Positions 1-6,667 of a DNA stretch of 20,504 nucleotides are shown in pieces. This DNA is from Clostridia bacterium. Its GTDB lineage: Bacteria; Bacillota_A; Clostridia; Christensenellales; Aristaeellaceae. The DNA lies in assembly GCA_017430945.1 (NCBI GenBank), contig JAFRMB010000171.1, forward strand, positions 1 through 20,504. Reading direction: 5' to 3'. Each line of letters starts with the position of its first letter. Positions within the stretch are counted from its first letter, which is position 1. The notes beneath the pieces were generated by a model. The model saw only the letters and a list, made by a program, of their open reading frames with translations, ran no database searches and was not told the DNA's origin. The translations under genes and the position numbers were made by a program.

Positions 1-328
1 ACAACCTGCCAAGACCAAGCCGCTGAAGCGGTGGCTGCCGTGGTACTGCTCGCGGCAACATGGCGCGACCTCCGGCTCCGGGAATGCTTACCGTTCACCA
101 TTTTGGGTGTTTCTCGACTGCACGAAACTTGACAGGTTCAGTCCGCCGTTCCCCGTGACCCCGACACTCCATTTCCACTTTACACTTCCGTCCCGCGTCC
201 GCGCAACGGATTGCGGGCCGCGGGTTTCGGGTGAGACTTGACGCTGCGCGTCTGCGCTTTCACCCTCAGCCCTCGCTCCGCTCGGGCGCTCAATTCCACT
301 TTCCACTTTCCCGAAGGGAGGCCTGCTC
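1..328. other. Leader region with repeats upstream of the endolysin
   Basis: No recognisable gene lies here. One frame on the plus strand (2 to 241) stays open from the window edge and could be the tail of an upstream phage gene, but its translation matches no family I know and its last third consists of repeat-like DNA. The phrase TTCCACTTT occurs near 171, 289 and 297, next to CT-rich stretches. The 13-mer CGCGGGTTTCGGG (219-231) recurs exactly inside the endolysin gene at 729-741. The region ends with a strong ribosome binding site (GGGAGG near 316) for the next gene. Confidence 0.45.
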
Positions 329-1417
329 ATGTCCACCCCATCCGACCGCCGCCTCAAAGTCCGCGACGCCTACCGCAAGTTCATCGGCCGCAACCACTAC
401 TCGCAGAAGCTGCGGAACTACTACAACAAGAAGTACAAGGACGGCCGCTACTACTCCGACTGCTCATCGTCCGTCTCCGGCGCCTACAAGCTCGCGGGCG
501 AGGGCTTCGGCATCCTGAACACCGTCGGCATGTGGACCAGCAAGAAGCTGGTGGACGTGCCGGTGAAGATCTCCAAGGGTCAGATCACCAACCCCGACGT
601 GCTGCGCGTGGGCGACATGCTGCTGTTCGCCGGCAACGACACGTCCCGCAAGAAGTACGGCTACGTTGGCCACGTCGAGATGGTCGGGGAGATCACCTAC
701 CGCCCCGCGCCCTCGGACGGGTCCGGGTCGCGGGTTTCGGGCGGCGACATCTCCGATTCGCTCGCCCTCAGTCCGGCTGACGCCGGACGCTCAGTCTCCA
801 AGGTCACCCTCTACGGCCACGGCTCGGGCCTGGCCAAGAAGCACGAGATGACCGCCTACTGCAAGACCCGCTACAACACCAGGGCCTCGACGCCGCTGGG
901 CCGCCGCGGGCTGATCCGGGTGGTGCGGTTCATCCGGGACGACGGCGAGCAGCTGCCGCCCGCGCAGCCCGCCCAGGCCGCCGTCCTGAAGCAGGGCGCG
1001 ACCGGCGCGGCCGTGACCGCGATGCAGAAGCTGCTTCTGAAGTGGGACCCGCAGTGCCTGCCGAAGTGGGGCGCGGACGGCGACTTCGGCGAGGAGACCG
1101 CCGCCGCCATGCTGGCCTTCCAGCTGGCCGCCGGCGTCGAGCGGACCGGCACCTTCGACGCCGACACCGAGCGCGCGCTGCTGCTGCACGCGGGCGCGAC
1201 CGTCGAGATCACCGGCGGCACCGTGAACGTGCGCAGCGGGCCCGGCAAGCAGAACGCCGTGCTGGGCGTCGTGAAGAAGGGCGACCGGCTCGGGTATCAG
1301 GGCGTGTGGGAGCACGCCGGCGACAGCCTGTGGCTGCTGGTCAGCTATACGCCCGCCGGCGCGAACGTCCCGCGCAACGCCTGGGTGAGCGATAAGTTTG
1401 CGGAGGTGAGGGCATAA
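329..1417 (+). CDS. Phage endolysin: NlpC/P60-type cysteine peptidase with peptidoglycan-binding and SH3 domains
   Basis: A 362-residue cell-wall hydrolase, probably the lysin of a prophage. The N-terminal part looks like an NlpC/P60 or CHAP-type cysteine peptidase: Cys45 in a DCSSS motif and His115 in GHVEMV are the likely catalytic pair. Residues about 212-275 resemble a PG_binding_1 domain (LKQGATGAAV followed by GADGDFGEET). Residues about 288-360 resemble a bacterial SH3 domain (GGTVNVRSGPG). There is no signal peptide, as expected for a holin-dependent lysin. The start is set by GGGAGG about 7 bases upstream of ATG. The stop overlaps the next start (TAATG). A Ser/Gly-rich segment (about residues 131-160) is encoded by repeat-like DNA and looks like an insertion between the peptidase core and what follows. 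The exact peptidase family is uncertain; the lysin role is likely. Confidence 0.85.
   Translation: MSTPSDRRLKVRDAYRKFIGRNHYSQKLRNYYNKKYKDGRYYSDCSSSVSGAYKLAGEGFGILNTVGMWTSKKLVDVPVKISKGQITNPDVLRVGDMLLFAGNDTSRKKYGYVGHVEMVGEITYRPAPSDGSGSRVSGGDISDSLALSPADAGRSVSKVTLYGHGSGLAKKHEMTAYCKTRYNTRASTPLGRRGLIRVVRFIRDDGEQLPPAQPAQAAVLKQGATGAAVTAMQKLLLKWDPQCLPKWGADGDFGEETAAAMLAFQLAAGVERTGTFDADTERALLLHAGATVEITGGTVNVRSGPGKQNAVLGVVKKGDRLGYQGVWEHAGDSLWLLVSYTPAGANVPRNAWVSDKFAEVRA
729..803. repeat. Repeat-like segment with hairpin inside the endolysin gene
   Basis: The segment begins with the 13-mer CGCGGGTTTCGGG, also present at 219-231 in the leader. Further on it holds CCCTCAG, a perfect 7-bp hairpin (GTCCGGC 771-777, loop TGAC, GCCGGAC 782-788) and CGCTCA. 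The leader copy shows the same order, CCCTCAG then GC-rich DNA then CGCTCA, near 262-289. It reads through in frame, encoding a Ser/Asp/Gly-rich linker. It is probably a diverged intergenic repeat captured by the gene; the relationship beyond the 13-mer is inference. Confidence 0.4.
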
Positions 1418-1674
1418 TGAGCGATGCGATCGTTACGGCACTTATCACGGCGGGTGTGACGCTGATCGGCGTCATCCTCAACACCCGCACGCAGTACCAG
1501 AAAGTCATGGCCGAGATGGACAAGCATCAGGCCGTCACCGACACCAAGCTGGAGGAGCTGACGCGCGAGGTCCGCTCACACAACGAGTTCGCGCAGCGCG
1601 TGCCGATCCTCGAGGAGAAGGCCAAGGCCGCCGACCGCCGCCTGACGGATCTCGAACACCAGCGGGCGTCATAG
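1417..1674 (+). CDS. Small phage membrane/coiled-coil protein (holin-associated type)
   Basis: An 85-residue protein. An N-terminal hydrophobic segment (about residues 4-22, AIVTALITAGVTLIGVILN) is followed by a charged helical region (residues 25-85) with heptad-like spacing that looks like a coiled coil facing the cytoplasm. Small proteins of this plan are common in lysis cassettes of Gram-positive phages, and XhlA-like proteins combine the same elements in the opposite order. Its start overlaps the stop of the endolysin gene by one base, so translation is probably coupled. The role, a lysis accessory or holin partner, is inferred from position between endolysin and holin; no catalytic motif is visible. 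Confidence 0.7.
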   Translation: MSDAIVTALITAGVTLIGVILNTRTQYQKVMAEMDKHQAVTDTKLEELTREVRSHNEFAQRVPILEEKAKAADRRLTDLEHQRAS

Positions 1675-1681
1675 CCGTTCT

Positions 1682-1786
1682 CCGTAGGGACGCCATAATT
1701 GGCGTCCGCCGTTCCCGTAATCGCCCCGTAGGGACACCATAATTGGCGTCCGCCGTCACTCCGTAGGGGCGATCTCCTGATCGCCC
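1682..1786. repeat. Array of three 26-bp hairpin repeats
   Basis: Three units of exactly 26 bp start with CCGTAGGG: 1682-1707, 1726-1751 and 1761-1786. In unit 1, GGACGCCA (1688-1695) pairs with TGGCGTCC (1700-1707) around TAAT. Unit 2 has the same stem with one change (GGACACCA). Unit 3 keeps the CCGTAGGG head but has a different stem, GGGCGATC/GATCGCCC around TCCT. A stem that changes while pairing is kept points to a REP-like or structured-RNA repeat family. The array sits in the gap between the small membrane protein and the holin. Confidence 0.8.
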
Positions 1787-1833
1787 GCATCACCCCGACC
1801 GACCGCCGGACCACCGGCAGAAAGGACCACAAC

Positions 1834-2097
1834 ATGGACTGGAAACAGAAGCTCACCAGCCGTAAATTCTGGGCCGCCATCATCAACTTCGTGACGCAGC
1901 TGCTCATCGCCTTCCGCATGACCGAATCGGAAGCCGCCCAGGTCGCCGCCGTCATCATGGCCGGCGCCGGCGTCATCGCCTATATCGTGGGCGAGGGCCT
2001 CGCCGATGCCGCCGGCGCTTCCGCCGACGTGGTCATCAGCGCCGAGGACGTCGCGGATCTGATCGACGACCAGCCGCCTGATGAGGGCGATGAATGA
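1834..2097 (+). CDS. Phage holin
   Basis: An 87-residue protein of holin type. It has a basic amphipathic N-terminus (MDWKQKLTSRKFW), two short hydrophobic segments (about residues 13-27 and 34-57, the second rich in Ala, Val and Gly) and an acidic tail (residues about 70-87, ending in DEGDE). Size, topology and the W-K-x-K-x-x-S-R-K-F-W opening match small holins of clostridial and bacillar prophages. A holin forms the inner-membrane lesion that lets the signal-less endolysin reach the wall, which fits the lysin 0.4 kb upstream. The ATG follows an AGAAAGGA-type ribosome binding site. An intrinsic terminator follows at once. The family is assigned from overall pattern, not from a diagnostic motif. 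Confidence 0.75.
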   Translation: MDWKQKLTSRKFWAAIINFVTQLLIAFRMTESEAAQVAAVIMAGAGVIAYIVGEGLADAAGASADVVISAEDVADLIDDQPPDEGDE

Positions 2098-2113
2098 CTA
2101 CACAGTGACAACG

Positions 2114-2145
2114 AAGAGCCCCCGGCGATATGCCAGGGGGCTCTT
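2114..2145. terminator. Bidirectional intrinsic terminator between prophage and feo operon
   Basis: AAGAGCCCCC (2114-2123) pairs with GGGGGCTCTT (2136-2145), with a further GGC/GCC pair inside the loop. T-rich tails follow on both strands (CTCTTTCGTT on plus; CTCTTCGTT on minus). It can end both the holin transcript (+) and the converging iron operon (-). Confidence 0.85.
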
Positions 2146-2173
2146 TCGTTCTGCTGTTGAGGTGTAGTTGAGC

Positions 2174-2329
2174 TCAGGCTTTCGGCTTTGTCCGGCCGGG
2201 ACAGCTGCCTGTACAGCCGGCACAGCCGCATCCGCAGCCGCCGGACTTGCGCGTGCGGACCGCGTGGCGTACGGCCAGCGCGACAGCTGCAGCCAGCGCG
2301 ATGATGAGTGCGATATCGAGAAGGTTCAT
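2174..2329 (-). CDS. FeoB-associated Cys-rich membrane peptide
   Basis: A 51-residue peptide translated from the minus strand. It begins with a hydrophobic helix (MNLLDIALIIALAAAVALAV), continues with a basic stretch (RHAVRTRKSG), then a cysteine cluster (GCGCGCAGCTGSC, five Cys) and a short basic tail ending in KPKA. This matches the FeoB-associated Cys-rich membrane protein family often encoded directly after feoB. It lies 19 bases downstream of feoAB with its own AGGAG site. The Cys cluster may handle iron or another metal at the inner face of the FeoB channel; that role is not established. The gene is short enough to be missed by default gene callers. Confidence 0.88.
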   Translation of the reverse strand: MNLLDIALIIALAAAVALAVRHAVRTRKSGGCGCGCAGCTGSCPGRTKPKA

Positions 2330-2348
2330 GTCTCTCAACTCCTGTTCG

Positions 2349-4694
2349 TCAGGTCAGCAGCAGACCGATCAGCCGCACGATCAGCGCAGCGATCCAGGCC
2401 ACGCCGCACTGCCACAGCACCACGCCCACAGCCCAGCGCCGGCCGAGTTCGCGTTTGATCGAGGCCACGGCCGCCACACAGGGCGTATAGAGCAAGCTGA
2501 ATACCAGCAGGCTCGCTGCAGCCAGGGAAGACATGGCCGCCGCCGCGCCGCCCTGCGAAGTGTAGAGCACCTGCATGATGGAGACCAGCCCCTCCTTGGC
2601 CATGAAGCCGGAGATCAGCGACGTCGCCACGCGCCAGTCGCCCAGGCCCAAGGGACGCAGGATCGGCGTCAGCCAGCCGGAGATCATCGCAAGGATGCTC
2701 ATCTGGGAATCCTCAGTCATGTTGAGGTGGGTATCGAAGCGGGACAGGAACCACACCACGATGGTGGCGATGAGTATGACCGAAAAGGCGCGCTGCAGGA
2801 AATCCCGGGCCTTTTCCCACAACAGCTGAAGCACGCTGCGGGGGCTGGGCAGGCGATAGTTCGGAAGCTCCAGCACAAGGGGCACGGCCTCGCCCCGGAA
2901 CAGCGTGTTCTTGTAGAGCGCGGCGGCGGCGATGCCTGCCAGGATGCCCAGAAGGTACAGCCCCACCATGATGAACCCGCCGCGGCCGGGGAAAAACGCC
3001 TGAACAAAGAAGGCGTAGATGGGCAGCTTGGCGGTGCAGCTCATGAAGGGTGTGAGCAGTATGGTCATGCGGCGGTCGCGCTCGCTGGGCAGCGTGCGGG
3101 TGGACATCACGGCGGGCACCGTGCAGCCGAAGCCGATGAGCAGCGACACGATGCTGCGCCCGGACAGGCCGATCTTGCGCAGGAGCTTGTCCATGAAGAA
3201 GGCCACGCGCGCGATATAGCCGCTGTCCTCCAGCAGCGACAGGAATAAAAACATCACGATGATGATGGGCAGAAAGCTCAGAACACTGCCCACGCCCTCG
3301 AAGATGCCCTTGACGATCAGGCTGTGGATGACGGGATTGACGCCCCCGGCAGTCAGCGCAGTATCCACCGCGGCGGTCAGCGCCCCGATGCCTGCCGCCA
3401 GCAGGTCCTGCAGCCACGCGCCGATCACGTTGAAGGTCAGGTAGAAGACCAGGCCCATAATGGCGATGAACAGGGGGATGGCGGTGAAGCGGCCGGTGAG
3501 GATCCGGTCGATCCGCTGGCTGCGCAGATGCTCCTTGCTTTCGCGGGGATAGGTCACGCACTCGGCGCACACCTTTTCGATGAAGCCGAAGCGCATGTCG
3601 GCGATGGCGGCGGAGCGGTCCAGGCCGCGCTCGGTCTCCATCTGGGAGATGATGTGCTCCAGCATCTCCTGTTCGTTCTGATCCAGCTCGAGCTGTTCCA
3701 GGATCAGGTGGTCGCCCTCGATGATCTTGCTGGCCGCAAAGCGCACGGGAAGTCCGGCGCGCTGGGCGTGGTCCTCGATCAGGTGGATCACCGCATGCAG
3801 ACAGCGGTGCACCGCGCCGCCGTGGTCGTCCTTCGGACACAGATCCTGCCGCAGCGGCGGCTCCTGATAGCGGGCGATGTGCACGGCGTGCTTCTTGAGC
3901 TCGTCGACGCCCTCGTTCCTCGCGGCGGAGATGGGCACCACGGGCACGCCGAGCAGCGCCTCCATGCGGTTGATGTCGACCGCGCCGCCGTTGCCGCGCA
4001 GCTCGTCCATCATGTTCAGAGCCACGACGGTAGGGATGCCGGTCTCCAGCAGCTGCATCGTCAGATACAGGTTGCGCTCGATGTTCGTGGCGTCCACGAT
4101 GTTGATGATAGCCTTGGGTCGGTCGTTCAGCACGAAGTTCCGGCTCACCAGCTCCTCGCTGGAGTAGGGCGACATGGAGTAGATGCCCGGCAGATCCGTG
4201 ATCAGCGTATTGCGTTCTCCGCGGATCGCGCCGTCCTTGCGGTCGACGGTGACGCCGGGGAAGTTGCCCACATGCTGGTTGGCGCCGGTCAGCTGGTTGA
4301 ACAGCGTGGTCTTGCCGCTGTTCTGGTTGCCCACCAGGGCAAACGTCAGCGTTTCGCTCTCGGGCAGGGGATCGCCGTCGCCCTTCGTGTGAAAGCGGCC
4401 CTCCTCGCCCAGGCCGAGGTGTTCGCTGCGCGTCCGGGGCTCCCGAGGCTTTGCGTCGGCCTGACGCGTCTCGATGGGCGTGACCTCGATCTGCGCGGCG
4501 TCCTGCAGCCGCAGCGTCAGCTCGTAGCTCCTCACGCGAAGCTCCATGGGGTCGCCCAGCGGCGCATATTTTACGAGCGTGACCTCCGTTCCGGGGATCA
4601 TGCCCATGTCGAGAAAGTGCTGCCGCAGCGCGCCGCTGCCGCCGACGGCGTCGATGCGTGCCGAATGTCCGATCTTCAGCTCCTGAAGGGTCAT
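2349..4694 (-). CDS. feoB: Ferrous iron transporter FeoAB fusion (GTPase permease)
   Basis: A 781-residue fusion that imports Fe(II) through the cytoplasmic membrane. Residues about 1-75 form a FeoA (SH3-like) domain, starting MTLQELKIGHSARI. After a charged linker the FeoB G domain follows: P-loop GNQNSGKTT (122-130), DLPG (167-170), NMMD (227-230) and SAARNEG as the G5-like element. A helical spacer leads to the membrane half (about 405-781) with the gate signatures GFGCTVPAVMSTR and YTPCVAAVASIKRELG, each with the conserved Cys. FeoA and FeoB are usually separate proteins, though fusions occur in Clostridia and Bacteroidetes. The start follows ATGGAGGC. It is the second gene after a MarR regulator, and a dyad (4709-4742) lies just upstream. 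Confidence 0.96.
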   Translation of the reverse strand: MTLQELKIGHSARIDAVGGSGALRQHFLDMGMIPGTEVTLVKYAPLGDPMELRVRSYELTLRLQDAAQIEVTPIETRQADAKPREPRTRSEHLGLGEEGRFHTKGDGDPLPESETLTFALVGNQNSGKTTLFNQLTGANQHVGNFPGVTVDRKDGAIRGERNTLITDLPGIYSMSPYSSEELVSRNFVLNDRPKAIINIVDATNIERNLYLTMQLLETGIPTVVALNMMDELRGNGGAVDINRMEALLGVPVVPISAARNEGVDELKKHAVHIARYQEPPLRQDLCPKDDHGGAVHRCLHAVIHLIEDHAQRAGLPVRFAASKIIEGDHLILEQLELDQNEQEMLEHIISQMETERGLDRSAAIADMRFGFIEKVCAECVTYPRESKEHLRSQRIDRILTGRFTAIPLFIAIMGLVFYLTFNVIGAWLQDLLAAGIGALTAAVDTALTAGGVNPVIHSLIVKGIFEGVGSVLSFLPIIIVMFLFLSLLEDSGYIARVAFFMDKLLRKIGLSGRSIVSLLIGFGCTVPAVMSTRTLPSERDRRMTILLTPFMSCTAKLPIYAFFVQAFFPGRGGFIMVGLYLLGILAGIAAAALYKNTLFRGEAVPLVLELPNYRLPSPRSVLQLLWEKARDFLQRAFSVILIATIVVWFLSRFDTHLNMTEDSQMSILAMISGWLTPILRPLGLGDWRVATSLISGFMAKEGLVSIMQVLYTSQGGAAAAMSSLAAASLLVFSLLYTPCVAAVASIKRELGRRWAVGVVLWQCGVAWIAALIVRLIGLLLT

Positions 4695-4708
4695 GCGGAT
4701 GCCTCCAT

Positions 4709-4742
4709 CTCATTAGAAAAGCTTTTGCGGGAAGATAATGAG
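4709..4742. promoter_or_regulatory. Dyad upstream of feoAB, possible operator
   Basis: CTCATTA (4709-4715) and TAATGAG (4736-4742) are perfect inverted 7-mers around a 20-bp spacer that itself contains the palindrome AAAAGCTTTT (4717-4726). It lies between marR and feoAB, about 15 bases from the feoAB start. The half-site resembles part of a Fur-type box (GATAATGA), but the spacing does not. A MarR or metal-responsive operator is possible; the assignment is inference. Confidence 0.4.
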
Positions 4743-4751
4743 CCGATATAA

Positions 4752-4772
4752 AGGCGCTCGGGCCGGGCGCCT
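4752..4772 (-). terminator. Weak terminator or attenuator hairpin between marR and feoAB
   Basis: Read on the minus strand, AGGCGC (4767-4772) pairs with GCGCCT (4752-4757) around a 9-base GC-rich loop, followed by TTATAT. The stem is short and the T-run is broken, so it could set the marR:feoAB expression ratio rather than end transcription. Confidence 0.35.
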
Positions 4773-4783
4773 GCCGGTTTGTG

Positions 4784-5224
4784 CTATGGGACGATCGTGG
4801 AGCCGTTCGCGTCGGCCGCGGTGACCAAGCGCTCCAGCATCTCCAGGAAACGATGTGCCTCGGCCTCGTCGAGCTGTGACATCAGCTGCGTGTGATACGC
4901 GATCGCCTCGTGGGTCAGCCGGGCCGCGAGCTCTTCGCCCTGCGGCGTGATGGCCACCAGCACGCGGCGCCTGTCCGTCGCATCGGGCGTGCGCATCACC
5001 AGACCCGAGCGCTCCAGTACCCGGAGGATGTTCGCGATGCGCCCCGTCGTCAGGCCGAGCTTTTCCGTGAGTTCCCCGGGGAACATGGGTCGGCCGACGT
5101 GATAGAGATACATCAGCAGGCCGTATTCGCCGCGAGTGTGGCTCGCCGCGAGGATCTGCTCCAGTGCGCGCATGTGTTCCAGGTGGATCGTCCATAGCGA
5201 TTCGCCGAGTCTCGTCGCATCCAT
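4784..5224 (-). CDS. MarR-family transcriptional regulator of the feo operon
   Basis: A 146-residue winged-helix regulator. The middle (about residues 30-100) has the MarR layout: a helix with EYGLLMYLYHVG, the recognition-helix region GELTEKLGLTTGRIANILRVLERSGLV, and the wing RTPDATDRRRVLVAITPQGEEL with the typical DxRDRRxxxVxLTxxG pattern. The flanking helices would form the dimer interface. The ATG is about 10 bases after GGAGGGAGG. It is first in the operon with feoAB and the Cys-rich peptide, so it probably controls iron uptake and its own promoter; a dyad overlaps the -10 box. MarR proteins usually sense small ligands or oxidation; no ligand can be read from the sequence. Confidence 0.92.
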   Translation of the reverse strand: MDATRLGESLWTIHLEHMRALEQILAASHTRGEYGLLMYLYHVGRPMFPGELTEKLGLTTGRIANILRVLERSGLVMRTPDATDRRRVLVAITPQGEELAARLTHEAIAYHTQLMSQLDEAEAHRFLEMLERLVTAADANGSTIVP

Positions 5225-5255
5225 GTGCAGACTGCCTCCCTCCTGTGGGGACCAT

Positions 5256-5273
5256 GGTTATTTTATGTTAACC
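5256..5273. promoter_or_regulatory. Dyad over the marR-feo -10 box, likely operator
   Basis: GGTTA (5256-5260) and TAACC (5269-5273) form an inverted repeat in an 18-bp element that covers the -10 hexamer of the operon promoter. The size and position are typical of a MarR autoregulatory operator. Confidence 0.55.
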
Positions 5274-5288
5274 GATCGTGGCTGTCAA
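5260..5288 (-). promoter_or_regulatory. Sigma-A type promoter of the marR-feoAB operon
   Basis: On the minus strand, TTGACA (5283-5288) and TAAAAT (5260-5265) are separated by exactly 17 bp. The start codon of marR lies about 35 bases downstream of the -10 box. Confidence 0.75.
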
Positions 5289-5329
5289 GCTCATTTGCGT
5301 GAAAGCCCGTTATCGTATGCGTAAGGAAA

Positions 5330-5349
5330 GCCCCGGCCGAAGCCGGGGC
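5330..5349 (-). terminator. Intrinsic terminator of the repeat-protein gene
   Basis: On the minus strand GCCCCGGC pairs with GCCGGGGC around TTCG, followed by TTTCCTT. It lies 13 bases after the stop codon of the repetitive protein. The UUCG-type tetraloop makes the stem very stable. Confidence 0.85.
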
Positions 5350-5362
5350 ATAGGATGTGTGA

Positions 5363-6496
5363 TCAGGCTTTGAAGGGGTCCTCCGGCGACGGAGCCGCGG
5401 GCACATCCGGGTCGAACAGGTCGGAAAGCGCGTCGGGAGCGACCTCCTCGACGGCGTCCGATACGGCCTCCTGGGCTGCCTCAGCGGCATCGGTGACGAC
5501 CTCTTCCGCGGACTCGGCGACTTCCTCGACGGTGTCCGTGACGGTCTCCACGATCTCCTCTCCGACCGCTTCGACAGCATCGGATGCGGTCCCGGCAGCC
5601 TCCTCGACGGTCGATGCGACAGCATCGGAGACGGCATCCGGATCGATGCCCGACTTGACCTCGGAGGCGATGTCGGCGACGGTCCCGGCGAATGCGCTCA
5701 TGTCCGGCACTTCGATGGGCCGGGCTGCTTCCTCCATGACCTTGTCATAGGTGCTGAGCGCGCGCTCGGAGATGTTCTGCAGCGTGTCGCCGATGGCGCT
5801 CTGTACCTTTTCGGCAGCATCGTTGGCCTTTTCGGCGACGGCACGGGCCTGAGCTACGAAATCCTGGATGCCCTCCGGCGCCGCAGGCGGTTCAGGAGCG
5901 ACGGGCGCCTCCGGCTCGGCCGGCGCCTCGGGAGCGGCCTCATCGGCGTGATACTTGTTCTGGATGAAGTCGTGGATGACATCGACATCGGGAGCGGCAG
6001 GCGCTTCCGGCGCCTCGGGCACGGCCTCTTCGGCATGGTATTTGTTCTGGATGAAGTCATGGATGGAATCGGTGGAGGTGGCGGCGGCGCGGATCTGCTG
6101 GTACTGCGCGTCGACCTCGTCCTTGAGCTCGTCCATCGCGTCCTTGGGCGCGGGTTCCCTGGCCTTGGCGATGGCCTCGGCGGCGCTGTCCACGGTCTGC
6201 TTGCCCTTTTCGTACAGGCCCTTTGCGGCGTCGGTGATCTTCTCGTCGATGTCGGTCTTGTCGAGCACGTCCTGGGCCTTGTCCTTGATGCCCTTGGCGG
6301 CTTCGACGATCTTCTCGTCGATGTCGGTCTTGTCGAGCACGTCCTGGGCCTTGTTCTTGATGCCCTTGGCGGCCTCGACGATCTTTTCGTCGATATCGGT
6401 CTTGTCAAGCGCACCCTTTGCGGCGTCTGCGGATCTCTTGCCGAGATTTTGCAGCTTGGAGAACGCTTTGTTCAGTCCGTCAAGAATACCTGCCAT
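5363..6496 (-). CDS. Acidic repetitive helical protein of unknown function
   Basis: A 377-residue protein with no signal peptide or membrane segment. Residues 31-102 are three tandem 24-residue repeats beginning DKTDIDEKI and continuing with AAKG, K and Q positions typical of amphipathic helices; residues 7-30 look like a worn fourth copy. Two copies of IHDFIQNKYHA (145 and 174, spaced 29 residues) sit in Pro/Glu/Ala-rich linkers, with a weaker third (IQDFVAQA) at 210. Residues about 265-350 are low-complexity Ala/Glu/Val/Asp, probably helical. The layout recalls LEA-like or apolipoprotein-like amphipathic proteins that bind surfaces or protect other proteins, but I do not recognise a family. 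It has its own promoter and terminator, so it is monocistronic. The start follows ACAGGAGGG. Confidence 0.8.
   Translation of the reverse strand: MAGILDGLNKAFSKLQNLGKRSADAAKGALDKTDIDEKIVEAAKGIKNKAQDVLDKTDIDEKIVEAAKGIKDKAQDVLDKTDIDEKITDAAKGLYEKGKQTVDSAAEAIAKAREPAPKDAMDELKDEVDAQYQQIRAAATSTDSIHDFIQNKYHAEEAVPEAPEAPAAPDVDVIHDFIQNKYHADEAAPEAPAEPEAPVAPEPPAAPEGIQDFVAQARAVAEKANDAAEKVQSAIGDTLQNISERALSTYDKVMEEAARPIEVPDMSAFAGTVADIASEVKSGIDPDAVSDAVASTVEEAAGTASDAVEAVGEEIVETVTDTVEEVAESAEEVVTDAAEAAQEAVSDAVEEVAPDALSDLFDPDVPAAPSPEDPFKA
6191..6406 (-). repeat. Three tandem 72-bp coding repeats
   Basis: Units at 6335-6406, 6263-6334 and 6191-6262 encode the 24-residue helical repeat of the acidic protein. The first two are nearly identical in DNA, which points to recent expansion or ongoing homogenisation by recombination or slippage. 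The third has diverged in its second half. Confidence 0.85.
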
Positions 6497-6527
6497 CGTG
6501 GATCCCTCCTGTCATAGATTCCCCTTG

Positions 6528-6556
6528 ATTATAGCAGATATGGCGGCGCAATGCAA
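6528..6556 (-). promoter_or_regulatory. Promoter of the repetitive-protein gene
   Basis: On the minus strand TTGCAT (6551-6556) and a perfect TATAAT (6528-6533) are separated by 17 bp, about 30 bases upstream of the ATG. It is divergent from the cbiL promoter. Confidence 0.75.
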
Positions 6557-6602
6557 GATGAGCGCGCCGCGCGACGCCCGCTTTTTAGGGCGGTTGGGCA
6601 AC

Positions 6603-6631
6603 TTGACAGGCGCCGCCGGAACGCCTAGAAT
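6603..6631 (+). promoter_or_regulatory. Promoter of the cbiL-type gene
   Basis: A consensus TTGACA (6603-6608) and TAGAAT (6626-6631) lie 17 bp apart, about 36 bases upstream of the start codon. The leader is too short to hold a cobalamin riboswitch. Confidence 0.75.
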
Positions 6632-6667
6632 GAAGGTCATCGATCCGATCAGGGAGGAGATGTGTTC

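Noticed and set aside
2..241. Open frame from the window edge as the tail of an upstream gene
   Set aside because: 79 codons stay open, but the translation matches no family I know and its end consists of repeat-like DNA. Not called as a gene.
1682..1786. CRISPR array
   Set aside because: Only three units, uneven spacers of 18 and 9 bases, changing stems and no cas genes.
2168..3248. Plus-strand frames over the Cys-rich peptide and the 3' end of feoAB
   Set aside because: His/Gln/Arg-rich antisense translations without a ribosome binding site.
3324..4751. Long plus-strand open frame (475 codons) opposite feoAB
   Set aside because: It is the antisense shadow of a clear FeoAB coding region; high GC content keeps alternative frames open.
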